Source: Cheilinus undulatus
Taxonomy: Eukaryota > Chordata > Actinopteri > Labriformes > Labridae
Reading direction: 5' to 3'
Assembly (NCBI RefSeq): GCF_018320785.1
Contig: NC_054872.1
Location: 23,704,769 to 23,768,768, forward strand
DNA: 64,000 nucleotides
The position numbers and the translations under genes are program-made. Positions 10,301 to 20,614 of the stretch are shown in pieces. Position 1 is the first letter of the stretch, and the number at the start of each line of letters is the position of its first letter. A model generated the notes under the pieces. The model worked only from the letters and a program-made list of their open reading frames with translations. It was not told where the DNA came from and did no database searches.

Positions 10301-13222
10301 TTACTAGCTTTACTGAATGGGTAGTTCTGTATACTAGCTATCCAGCATTAGGCTGGTGACAAAACAGATGCGTATAAGCTGCTGAGATTGGTGCATGTCA
10401 TATCATTAGCAGATTGGCTGATGTTTGTCAACTTGACCAATATCGGCCTATATTGGTGTTAAACTGATGTACTGGTGCATCTGTGGTTCATACCTGAATC
10501 TTGGGTAGAATAGAGACAATGGAGATTATGATGCAGAAGATCAGATTGAGGCTGATGAAGACTTTATGCTCTGTGCAGTCATCAGGCTTTGTGTAGTAAA
10601 CATAGAAAAGCACCACAGCAGTGAAGGCCAGAGCGTAGTGGAGAATGGTGAAAGACAGAAGGCCTGGAAATAACATAAACAACCATAAATATGGAAATTT
10701 ACTGATCTGATACTAATGTGAATAGCTGAACACATCTGCTTAACTGAACCAAAACATTAAGTTAATTTCATACCTATCTTTGGTCAAGTATGCTGTTAAT
10801 AAGGCAAGAAAAAAACTAAATTCAAAGGACAAGTTTACCTGCAAACCAGCATTTGTTGTCACTATTTTCAGCATTTTCTACCCAAATCTTGTTCCAGGAG
10901 TGAGCAAAATCGATGAGGAGAATAAGTTGGATTATAATGAAGATGAAGGAGCCCACCACTCCAAAGTAAAACCATACTGTTAAGTGGAAAAGAAACATAC
11001 AGATAAAAGTAATATTCCTGGGTTAATGTCTGCTCAGTTTACTTTAGAATATATCAATTTATCAGAATAACTTGGTACCAGAGTGAAAGGTTCCATTAGG
11101 GATGAAAAAAGCCCCCACTGTAATGCCAACCAGGATCAGGAACTTGAAAAACCAGAATCTGTAGCATAAAGAATTGAACACCCACCATCAGTGCATCAAG
11201 TCTAACCCAATGCCTGAGCACAGTTACCTCAAATAAGACCAAATGAGTGCTTACCCATTTTGAATACTTGCACGTGGATCTTTGCTAGATCGGACACCAA
11301 TCATCATGGCAGCGAACAGAAAGAAGAAGCAGGTCATGGCGAAGCACATCCGGTACACAGATTTGTAACCCACAATGACATCACATTTAACTTGGTTTTC
11401 AATACCAATAAAAGACGTTCCTCCCTGGCAAAATCCTGGAATCTACAAAAGAGAACAGATCAGAGGAAACCTGTTTATAATTAAGATTTTGGGTTACTCA
11501 CCTGTGGGGTTCCTCAGGGGATTTTCAGTTGAAGGCTCAGATTAGTGAAATCAACTGGCTCTTCACATGCACACCTCAAGGTCACTGCATTCATTCAACA
11601 GATCCTTTTCCCTTATCTTTAAAATGAGTTTAAAAAACATTTTGATACATGATTTAAAATAAAATGATCACTACGTTAAATGCTGTTTGTCTGTAAGCTT
11701 AATCATTTAAATCTGTCTTTTTTCTCTGTAACACATTTTGGTTAGCTGAAGTTGTTTTAATATGCTACTTTAATGTAATACTTGCCTTTGTTCAGTATAG
11801 GACAGAACAGAACATTTCGGTTATCAACACAATGCTTTTATTTCTTTTAATCTAAGCTTAATTCAACCAGGAAAACCTTGTTGAGATTAAAAATCTCTTT
11901 TGCCCACGTGTCCTGGCCAACACAGGCAGCAGCACATATTACAAATTTACACACAGAAAAATAGCCAGTTATACATACCGACATAATAGCATACTACAAA
12001 ATATGAATCAATGTTTCTTAAAAATTGACCTACAATCATAAAAGCTATAAACAATAAAAGCTATAAATGACATTTAGCCTCTATGTCACTTTTAATATGT
12101 GACTACCTTATCTCAGAGACCTACTTTTCTGTTCTAGATAGCTCATCATAACAACTACTTCCTTCAAGCTACTTGAGAAATATCTTATGCGCACTTAACA
12201 CCTGCAGCAGTTCAAGACATCTAAAGCAATCATCAAGATGCATGTGGACATTACAATGTGATAGCATTTAAAGCAAATCTTACTTTACGGAGTTCTGCCT
12301 CCATTCCAGGAAGTATCATGATAACAGACACCATTGTCCCCAACAGCAGGAAGAAGGAGAAAACCAGCCGTGTGATGGTGGAGTTGTTGGATGAGGGACA
12401 GCAGCCACACAGCAGACATGGTGCTGAGCCACACAGACAGGAGGCCTATGAGTGATGGGGACAGGTGGCAAAGAATACAGTTTAAGCATTAGGCAGAACT
12501 AACAGGGAAATTAATGTAGGCATTTCAGACTGCCTGTCATAATTGAGCAACACTGAGCTGAAAAGATGTTTATTATAACATTTCCTGGATCAACTTGCAT
12601 CTCTCATAATCTACGTCATATCTGAAATGAAAAGTAAATAGCACAGGTACTTGAACCAGTATGTCAACAGAAACTAGGGCATGCAGCTTCCTAGCTCTTA
12701 TCATGTACGGTCAGCCCTCATAATGAAAGGCAAAGCGACTACACCTTATCTATATTACAACATGTTATGGACACTGGCATTACTAATTAAACCTGTTTAA
12801 ACGGTCGACGCGACGTTGTATCAACAAGGCCTGTGGCTTGTCTCTTGAGAACCAACCATAGCATATAAATTTGATATTGTTATAATTGAGTAATTAATAG
12901 TTAACTACAGTTAGCCTGTCAAGCTAACTGTCCTACCACTCCCTCTGTACTTATTTGCATGATGATTCACCAGCTCGCTACAGGGAGATATATTTAACTT
13001 ATGTGGTAATGCTTCCAGTGTATTCCGTACGGATAAATAGGTTTTTAATAGCGTCACATTTTGAACAGACTGAATTCCTTAGCTAACTGGTTAAATGTTA
13101 ACAAGAAACGTTAGGTCGATGACCGTGAGAAAAGCCAACAGTTAGCATCTTAAACAGCATTGGTGAGTAAAGTAGATACTTACGCAGCTGGCTAGAGAGC
13201 ACAATGCCAGACAAGCCCCCAT
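4399..13222 (-). CDS. serinc2: Serine incorporator 2 (SERINC2), ten coding exons
   Basis: Multi-pass membrane protein of the SERINC/TDE1 family, named for a proposed role in putting serine into membrane lipids. Coding exons on the minus strand: 13222-13184, 12445-12284, 11442-11255, 11158-11079, 10976-10839, 10663-10494, 8718-8628, 7313-7160, 7070-6861 and 4537-4399. All junctions are GT-AG, the frame is unbroken, and the sum is 1371 bp, 456 residues plus stop; human SERINC2 is about the same length. It starts [13 protein letters not shown], followed by a cysteine-rich stretch (residues 16-29). Membrane segments are clear at about 40-58, 99-117, 131-149 and onward. A sequon sits at N151. Family blocks include [71 protein letters not shown], and the C-terminal LWTLIAPLL and [13 protein letters not shown] plus LMQTEE point to SERINC2 rather than SERINC1, 3 or 5. 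A Gly/Glu-rich loop follows LMQTEE (about 359-373). Introns carry several transposons but no exon is broken. Confidence 0.95.
4970..6182. mobile_element. hAT-type DNA transposon in serinc2 intron 9, split by an L1 fragment
   Basis: The left end starts CAGGGGTTGGGGACC and the right end is its imperfect inverse, GGGTTCTCGACACCTG. Just inside lie the paired motifs GAAAGAGCC and GAGAGCCACTTTGG. The flanking 8-mers GGTTACAG (4962-4969) and GATTACAT (6183-6190) agree at 6 of 8 positions, as expected for an old hAT 8-bp target duplication. Most of the interior is replaced by LINE sequence (5340-6105). No transposase is visible in the remaining element-specific part, so it was probably non-autonomous. 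Confidence 0.75.
5340..6105 (-). mobile_element. L1/Tx1-type LINE ORF2 C-terminal fragment
   Basis: Read on the minus strand, this encodes the tail of a LINE-1-clade ORF2 protein. It has the stretch [13 protein letters not shown] near 6000, then a broken continuation with DDWQTIS-like residues, then [18 protein letters not shown] (about 5755-5805), the Cys/His motif downstream of reverse transcriptase in L1-like elements. The frame shifts near 5890-5970, so it is dead. It is 5'-truncated: no reverse transcriptase core or endonuclease is present. It lies inside the hAT of 4970-6182 and therefore inserted after it. A run of ten A then ten G marks its low-coordinate edge (5347-5366). Confidence 0.75.
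7548..8219. mobile_element. PIF/Harbinger non-autonomous transposon in serinc2 intron 7
   Basis: Terminal inverted repeats TACCCCTTTCCCAC at the left and the inverse of TACTGCTTTCCCAC at the right match at 12 of 14 positions. They are flanked by TAA at 7545-7547 and 8220-8222, the 3-bp TWA target duplication diagnostic of PIF/Harbinger. The inner ends continue as an imperfect inverted repeat rich in AACCCG and CCCGC. At 672 bp it is too short for the transposase, but it retains part of the accessory Myb-like gene. A purine-rich A/C simple repeat lies at about 8067-8107. Confidence 0.8.
7859..7999 (+). pseudogene. Harbinger Myb-like (SANT/trihelix) protein fragment
   Basis: A 46-codon open frame inside the Harbinger element starts [20 protein letters not shown] and continues with a [22 protein letters not shown] stretch. 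The spacing of Trp5, Glu9, Leu13, Leu14 and the later TGTVRD...I.N.ITK pattern is that of the first helices of the Myb-like DNA-binding protein that PIF/Harbinger elements encode beside their transposase. A stop follows, and nothing of the rest of the protein is present. It is a leftover from internal deletion of a longer parent. It is antisense to serinc2 and intronic, so it is unlikely to be expressed as a protein. Confidence 0.6.
9364..10168. mobile_element. hAT-like miniature transposon in serinc2 intron 6
   Basis: The ends are imperfect inverted repeats: AGGTGGCTTTCACACTAGG at the left and, inverted, AGGGCGCTTTCACATTAGG at the right (15 of 19 match). The interior is more GC-rich than the intron around it and has no transposase. 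I could not settle a clean target duplication; TATGTGTC/TAAGTGTG at the edges gives 6 of 8 if the boundaries are placed slightly differently at each end. The superfamily call rests on remembered similar fish elements. Confidence 0.55.
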
Positions 13223-13345
13223 TTTGGCATTAAAATGTTAAAATCACGGAAAAAATATCGTCGTCTATCTCTTCCCAAACACTACCAACACTGTCCTACT
13301 AGCACTGCTGACAACCGGAAGACGCTGCTCAAAATAAAAGTCGTC
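13223..13345 (-). promoter_or_regulatory. serinc2: serinc2 5' UTR / proximal promoter region
   Basis: This is the sequence immediately upstream of the serinc2 start codon. On the minus strand it contains CTTCCGG (plus-strand CCGGAAG, 13315-13321), a good match to the ETS/GABP core often found at TATA-less housekeeping promoters. No TATA box is obvious at a fitting distance. The transcription start cannot be placed by eye. Confidence 0.35.
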
Positions 13346-13693
13346 AGAAAAAGTGTAAGGTTGAGCTCTTCAAAATAAAAGATCTAATATTGCGCTACCG
13401 TCTTGAGATGTTAATAGTTTTGAACTTTCAATGTTCATTATTTTTGATCGAGGTTTTACGTTTTGTTAAAAATTTCGGTTAAGTTTAAATTCATTTGTAC
13501 TGCTGCTTTGTTATATTACTTTATATTTTGCAAGAATGCTTCGTTTTAGTTTAGTTTCTATTAGTGTAAGCAATAGTTTGTGATAGCCTACTTGTCAGGG
13601 GGGTAACACAATAATCAGACAAAGTTAACATCATGCAATAAAATACGTTCAAACAGGCTAGTCTTCACTTTTAATTTGTTTAATGAAATTTGA

Positions 13694-13698
13694 TAAAA

Positions 13699-13733
<35 letters not shown>

Positions 13734-13734
13734 A
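13694..13734. repeat. (AAAT)n microsatellite
   Basis: About ten uninterrupted copies of AAAT/ATAA. Confidence 0.95.
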
Positions 13735-13995
13735 ACTCAAGACCTAAACATAGCCATTGTAGTCTTCTTTCAAATCAGGCCATTTCATCCTCTTCAGGCA
13801 TGAAGAGCATGCTTGTGTCAAAGACTTCTTTTTAGTCAGTTTTGTAAGCAAGAAATTAAGTTTTAGTAAGTTTTCATTTTCTGTAAAGCTTAATTTTGTA
13901 TTTTCCTCCAGTTAACTAAACTATTCTTACATTTTAGTCTTAGCTATTTAGTTTTAGTCAACTATGCTTAAGGGCATGCAGAAAAAGGAAGTTGA

Positions 13996-14316
13996 AGACA
14001 TGCTTTATTAATCCCAAAAGGCCAATACTCTATTATCAAACATGCATAGGCCAGGAATACAAATGTACAGAATCCTCTAGGCATGCACTAATGGAGAGAT
14101 GACAGAGTGAGAGACTACACTCGAAAGAGAGCCAAAGTAGTTGGGGGTTCAGTGCTGGCCTCGAAGGCACCTCAGCTGTGTTCAGGAAGTAAACAGGCAC
14201 TTTCCAGCAACCACTCTAACTTCCATGCAAGTCCACACAGGGACTTGAACCAGTGACCCTTCTCAAGTTTTCATGGAAAGTCCTTACACACTGAGCTACT
14301 TCTGCTGCCTGCTAAC
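13996..14316 (-). mobile_element. tRNA-derived teleost SINE (V-SINE/DeuSINE type)
   Basis: On the minus strand a tRNA-like head carries an A-box-like TAGCTCAGTGTG (about 14286-14297) and a B box GGTTCAAGTCC (14251-14241). It is followed by the body typical of a widespread teleost SINE, with CTCACTCTGTCATCTCTCC and CATTAGTGCATGCCTAG, and a tail ending GGGATTAATAAAG. The order head, conserved body, LINE-like tail identifies a full-length but diverged copy. It is not a tRNA gene: the anticodon arm does not fold and the 3' acceptor stem is absent. Confidence 0.8.
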
Positions 14317-14319
14317 GTT

Positions 14320-17300
14320 TTGTAGAGAATCGTGTTGAAAAGAAGGCTGTCATTTTTTAGATGCTTCAAAACTTCAATATAATCTCCTAAATGTTAATAG
14401 ACAATAATTTAAAAATTACCCAGGCTTTACAAAAATACCAGATAACAGATTTTCAGTATTTCTAAGCTTCAAAGTGAAATTCCATTTTCCAAAAATACCA
14501 ATGTACCAGTGTGACCAATGTGACTTGGACTGCGATTAGAAAACAAGAATCTAATTGGTGCCCAGGACTTGGTATTGAACAGGTTTGGCCATAGTTACTG
14601 CCAGAACCATATCAAAGTTTACAATCCAGTATCGTAACAACTCTAGATAATGAGGCAGTGAATATCGAGATTCAGAAACCTACCAACTGTCCTCCCACTC
14701 AGCATTTTCAAAGCTGAGCTTCTGTTGTGTAAAAGCAGGGAAATTACATGAGAGAACCTGTCGGGTATGGACAACCTCTGCACAGTCTCTGGTGTTATGG
14801 CACCGGTAAAAACACAAACAGGAGTAATGAGAAATAATATGGACAAGGTATAAAAATGTGTATGCACATTTCTTGATAAACCAAAAAAACAATCAAATTA
14901 AATTTTTGTTTAATCCTGAGATAAGTGGGTCTTAAAACCAAGTTTCCTACATTTTTAAATATCAAGCTTAAGACTTTCTAAGACCCGAGCTGAGAAAAAC
15001 TAATACCACTTTTTGTGAAGCAAATAGTCAAAAATGAGAGGCTTGCGAGAGATTTCACAGTACACTGGACAGAGATGAATTCTTTAATTTAATGCACTGT
15101 TAATGAAATGTCAATTGATATGATTTGATTATTTCAGGCACATACAATACCTCTCTTTTATCAATATAATGTACAGTGGTATTAATCACAACAGACGCTA
15201 AAAGTAAATATGCAAAAAAAGGAACTGCATAAATGTAGCTACAAACAAAGACTGGTTAAATATACATCTTAGTGGAAGTGCCTTCTAAAATTTAAGACCT
15301 TTTACAGGTAAAAATTAGACATTTTATGGTCTTGAATTTAAAAAGTACAATGTAAGACCTTTAAAGACTTTTCAAGAATACTAGAAGGCTTTGCGATCCT
15401 CTTCAGTCACAACTGGTATTAAATACTTACATTAAAGATAAATCAATGTATTTAGAAAATACCAACATAGTATATCAAGGAACCAACAAACTGATAAAAT
15501 TAGCCAGAGAATATGTTTGAATTGTCACATCATTTGTGTGGATTGCTTTTTTTATGTGCATTCATTGTTTGCATGTTGATACCTCTATTTCAACACTAGG
15601 TTGCAGCATTTCACCATTTTCCATCATGTACTATTCCATCTAAGATATAGTTATACATTTAATTCATAGTCATTTATGATTTTAATGGGCCTCATATACT
15701 AGCCTTACTGAGAAGTTTTTAGTATTTACCTCTACAGCCAGCACAATAACCATACCAGGAGGAAAGAAAGTTTTTACTGTGAACAAGATCAGATATTTGG
15801 AGGTAGGGGTTGACCAGTTTGCTTTTTCAGGGCCAATACACCAGTTATAAGATAATAAGACTAATAACCAATGTTTGGAACTAATATACATTTACACTAA
15901 AAAACTACCATAACAAAGTTTTGGTAATTCCAATTTTGCATTTACAACATGTGATGGGATGTAAACTTGGCCCAGATTAAGAATGCATGAGGCCCCCGGG
16001 CACAATATCTTGGAGGCCCCCCGAAACCCCCAACCACCTCCGCCACTGTAAACACCCATGCAGTCAGGTTTTGAGTATTAGGCTGGTATTTGTTGGATAC
16101 ACCTGAAACTTATAGAGCATTTACACGGACCACAAGATGACATAAAAGGATGAAATCTACACTTTTAGATCCTCTGTCATACAGGATTCACACTGAACAA
16201 CACCTGTAGCAGGGGCAGAGACAGATTTGTCAAACATACTGGGTTTAACACAGACGTAGGACGTAGGATGGTTCAGGGTCCCACTGACTATCCATGTAAA
16301 GCATGCATGCACTGGGTGTTATATCATTTAATTCATCATTTTGAATAACCAGCTCTTATATACACTGTTTTAAAGAAAATTTGGGGAAAAATGGGTCAAG
16401 ATATTTATTCCCCTTTATAACAATTTGAAGATTAAAACATTTTGTTTATGCCTCCTAAAGCAGTCAGAAATCTCTGTTTCTCTCTATAGCTATATAACAT
16501 AGGCAAGAATTTTCTGTAAAACCTTGCCATGAGAACAAATATTTAAAAAAATAATTTAATGAAATAAAAAAGCAAAATGTGTGAAAAGAGATGCATATCT
16601 ATGAAAATTCAGAAATATTTATATTAAGGTTTTTATTTCTTCTTCAGTGTGTTTAAGCTTTTGGAAATTAATAATACAAAATCTGCCCTTGCCCTTGGGC
16701 AACAAAAAATTGTTTTAAACCACATGCCCAGTACATGTGGACTTAAATGTCAATAAAACAGTGTTTTAAAAACCATCAAATTTTAGTACAATAAATCTGG
16801 GAGTCACTATCAAGTAACATTTAAGGCAGGACCTCCCTTTTTTACGCATGGTCACAGGAGCACATGGTGTGAAAAGGCAAGAATATTCGCCAGTAGATCA
16901 ATAATTAAGAGTATCTGTAGTCACCTCACCTTGGATGGGGACCTTGTCATGATGAGGAAAGGCTAAGTGCTGTTGAAGTCCTGATAACAGTCAGAGGGAG
17001 AGTACTGAAAGATATCAAGAAATAACAAAAATGGCTTTCAACATTTAGAATGCTGGATTACAAAATAATGGTAACTCATCCTCATGAGTTAAGAATCCTA
17101 ATATAGTCCCTATCAGGCTCGACTGATATTATGTTTAAAATACCCTTCCTTACCTTTAAAAAAATAACCTCATGATCAGTATAATTGCACTAGAACTGCA
17201 GAAAGGACATAACTTTTAGTAAAAACAGGAGAAAAGACCTTTTGTTTGCCACATATCTACACCAGTTCCTCAGACCTGCTTTGCATTAACAGTAATATTG

Positions 17301-17830
17301 CCACAGCTGAACAAAACCAAAGGTTATCATACTTCCCCCTGAAAATGTACTTCTTGTTTACTTTCTGTGGACTGTAAGGTATACTTGCTGAAGTAATTTA
17401 CAAACTGACAGTAAGACCCTATAAAACAGCCTTGTTGATCCTTTCTTTATGCTCACCTCTCTGTTCTGGCACTGGTGAGCTCACTTGGCTGGCAGGTTCT
17501 GGCAGCTGATGTCTGCATTTTTACTTTATTGTTTGTGGGATGCAGCTGCTTGGATTAAAACTTCACTCTCATCCATCACTTTTCTGTCATCACTCTCTCC
17601 AAGGACATTCTTGCAGTATTCGTGATTCAGCAAGTGCAGCAACTACAGCAAAATGTATGAAAAGGTTCAAAAGTTTTGCTGTATCTTAACATAAGCACTC
17701 TGCTTCTGTGGGGCAGTAAAAGGAAAAATGCACACTCACGAAGAAATAAGTCATAGGAACATGTAAAACATTGTATTGTAAAGGATATCACTGATGTCAT
17801 CAAGAGAGATTAAAAAACATTTGAACACTT
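14320..17830. other. Intergenic sequence between serinc2 and stmn1
   Basis: AT-rich sequence without exons I can support. Two rough repeat signatures are visible. Around 14920-15385 there are AAGACYTTT / TCTTAAGACTTTC-type ends that look like a degraded DNA element. Around 15975-16050 a GGCCCCCGGGCACAA / GGAGGCCCCCCG stretch resembles the repeat seen again at 62.4-63.0 kb. The remainder is unassigned. Confidence 0.4.
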
Positions 17831-17833
17831 ATT

Positions 17834-18300
17834 TTGGCACTCTTTACCTGTTTTAACCAACTTGTAAATTCTATTTCACCCATTATTGCAACTTTAAATC
17901 CTTTTTTGGCCTATTTTAATCCTTTTTGCCACTTTTCATCCAATTTCACCAACTGTTCTGCCAATTTAAGCCCTTTGAAACACTTTCCAAGCATTTTCAA
18001 CTGCTTTTTTCTGCCTCTTTATGCTACTTTGGACCCATTTAAACCACACCACTTTCCCTCTGTTGATCCATTTCCCACTTTTTACCTATCTTTGCCACTT
18101 TGAATACACTTTTGGCACTGTTTACTCATTTTAGCCATTATGGGTTCCTATTTCACCACTTTTTTGCATCTTTAAAACATTTTGCCTCTTTTAAACCATA
18201 TTTCCCACTTTTCACCTATTTTTCATCTTTTAACCCATTATTTACCCTTTTCAACACATTTTTTTCACTTTTTTCCCATTTTAACTCTGTTAAGTAAATG
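17834..18300. repeat. Degenerate T-rich tandem repeat
   Basis: For about 470 bp the plus strand repeats loose variants of CACTTTTNACC/ACATTTTNNCC, with recurrent words CACTTTT, TTTTAACC, CATTTT and CCTTTT about every 10-13 bases. The plus strand is almost purine-poor. The resulting open frames (for example 17834-18103) are low-complexity Phe/Pro/Leu strings and not genes. Confidence 0.7.
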
Positions 18301-19020
18301 TGTTTATATTTTGAAAATGATGTATATTTCAGCATTAATGAATAAATATATATTTGATGCTCTTATAAGAGCGGTTATTATTCAGATAAAAAATAACATG
18401 GTTATCACAGTTTAAATTTATAATTGATTTTCACCTTCATGGGCCCCATATTTGGCTGGACCCAAGAAAGCTCTCCTCTTTATCTCTCTTATGGGCAGCC
18501 AAGCTAACAAGCACATAAGGGGGTCAATGTTGAACCTTTTTCACTCATACACATACAGTCACTTGTGCTCAACACATCACAACAACACACAACAGCTTAA
18601 CATGAATAATAGCCTCCACTTTGTGTTTAAATTGATGTTAAAAAAGTGAATATGGTCTTGTCTAAGTGAAATTATTACAAAATATTTGGCCATTCAGCCA
18701 GCTACAGTTGTGAAGACTTTAAGTTCTGACAATTGGTTGCATCTATTTTTTACTGGTCGTCGAAAACTGAATGATTCATGTAGGTCTGTCAATACTTTGT
18801 TATATTAAAACTTACTTTCTCTCTTATATTTTCCCCATGGAAGTTTCCCTGGGTTGCACATTTATAAATATATGCTTAGTTGATGTATATGAATGTGTTA
18901 CATAACGCTAACTTTACCCGTACAGCCTCCATCCCTTCTCACATCCATGAGGTTGTGCCACCTTTGTTTCTGACTGTAGTTTCCTGTGGGGGGCTCCTGG
19001 CGCTTACAGTGAACACACGC

Positions 19021-19100
19021 TGTGATTGGTGGATTCGGACCAATGACTACAAAGATCTTTGGTGACGTTTAGAGTCAGTGCATTTTCGCGCGAAGGTGCA
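19021..19100 (+). promoter_or_regulatory. stmn1: stmn1 proximal promoter: two CCAAT boxes and an E2F-like site
   Basis: Just upstream of the probable non-coding first exon there is an inverted CCAAT box (ATTGG, 19025-19029) and a direct one (CCAAT, 19040-19044). About 40 bp on is TTTTCGCGCGAA (19083-19094), a near-palindromic match to the E2F consensus TTTSGCGC. No TATA box is evident. CCAAT plus E2F spacing of this sort is common in proliferation-linked genes, which fits stathmin being high in dividing cells. Binding is inferred from motifs only. Confidence 0.55.
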
Positions 19101-19181
19101 GATGTTGTTGGTCTGACAGAGGGCAGAAGAAAGAGAAGGATTCAGCTCGTGTGTCTGCACTTCACGCCGAAGCACTTGACG
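19095..19181 (+). other. stmn1: stmn1 non-coding exon 1 (candidate)
   Basis: A GC-richer stretch downstream of the E2F-like site ends at a good splice donor, ACG|GTGAGA (intron from 19182). The matching acceptor would be CTAG|TGG at 20585/20586, upstream of the start codon. A non-coding first exon and a start in exon 2 is the usual stathmin arrangement. The 5' edge is approximate. Confidence 0.55.
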
Positions 19182-19953
19182 GTGAGAACAATAGACTTAT
19201 GCTAATGTGTCATTATGCTTTCAGACTATGCAAACAAAGTCTTGCAAGAGCTAAAGGTCTATTAAGAAAATCATTGAGGCGTTATAAGGTCCGTTCAGTT
19301 TCACTAAAAGTCAAAGAGTTAACGGACTTTATTGTTATGGCCGCTGTCCTGCGAATATTGTTTGTAGCACCATTAGAGCGACTGTGAAAGAGTTGATAAT
19401 TGGTCTTTCAAAAGCAATGTGAAATGCATTGATTTTGTCAACACTGTGCCTTATACCTGAGTCAAAAGTTCAATTTCTCTAGCATGTTTTGACTTCAGCC
19501 GACGTTATGTAAGCCTAAGTATGGAAAAACACAATAGAAAATACAGACAGGTAGTTATCAAGGTCGACTCAGAGGGTCTGTTGCTCATGCTCTTAAGCGA
19601 AATTATTTTTAGACTTTTTAATATTTCCTTAAATATTGATTAATTCCTATTTTAACAGTGCTTGTTTTCAAGACTCGATTTTTACCCTCCCACCCCCGCC
19701 TAAAACATCCTGTTGTTGAAAGCAGGTATTGACTCTACTCAACAACAAAGACCAGTTCTGTATGGAACAGCTTTTGCCCCTTCAGAATATTATAATCCAG
19801 GCAAATTTATTGATTCATATTTGTGTAAATGTCCTTATGCAATGTAATTTACTAAATCTTACAATGAACTTTACAAAATTTTACATTATGCATGCTATTC
19901 AAACATATTTCTATTTCCTATTTAGCAGCTGTTTCAAAGTTTGTTGCATCAAA

Positions 19954-20022
19954 ACACACACACACCCACACACATATATATATATATATATATATGTGTG
20001 GGTGTGTGTGGGTGTATGTATA
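19954..20022. repeat. Compound (CA)n(TA)n(TG)n microsatellite, self-complementary
   Basis: CA repeats (19954-19973) run into about nine TA repeats and then TG/GGTG repeats. The CA and TG arms are complementary, so the tract can fold into a long hairpin with the alternating TA as its tip. It lies in stmn1 intron 1. Confidence 0.9.
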
Positions 20023-20614
20023 TTCAGGGCTCATCTGTAGTTCATACAGCACCCCACTCATATCAATAATACAAAATGGGAAATGTCCCCAGTGCTATCG
20101 TAGTGCACCATGACTTCTTACCATCAATGAGGTTTAGGTCTAGTTTTGCCTGCCATGCCAGACATGTTAGGACAGGTCTACCTGATTATGTAACTGATCA
20201 TTTTGCAGCTGTACAGAACATACAACCCTACATATGTAACCCTTAAAAATGGTCTGTATCCACATGTTACATGTGATCGAGATACTGTATATGGTTTTAT
20301 ATGCATATTGTCTTAATGTGGGGTTTGATTCTTAAAGCCAAGGAGCAAAAACAAGAAAATTGTTGTTCTAAAAGCCATGTTCGCATGCTTAAGCGATGAT
20401 CTATGAAAACATGGGCTGTGACTGTCAACCATAGCTCAATGATTGGACATGAACATGCAACTGCATTGCTGCATTATTTTGAGTTATTTACAATTGAATA
20501 AAATAAAATTAAAGCATACCCTACTCACCACAATTGGTAATGTTTTACATTGCAATGATTTTTTCTGATTTTCATTTTGTTCTAGTGGTTTCAAAGGACG
20601 TAATTTCTGCTGAA

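Noticed and set aside
4399..13222. SERINC gene considered as part of an antiviral system
   Set aside because: SERINC3 and SERINC5 restrict retroviruses in mammals, but this is the SERINC2 type, for which I know no such role, and nothing nearby supports it.
14241..14297. Possible tRNA gene on the minus strand
   Set aside because: A and B boxes are present but the body is that of a known-type fish SINE and the cloverleaf does not close.
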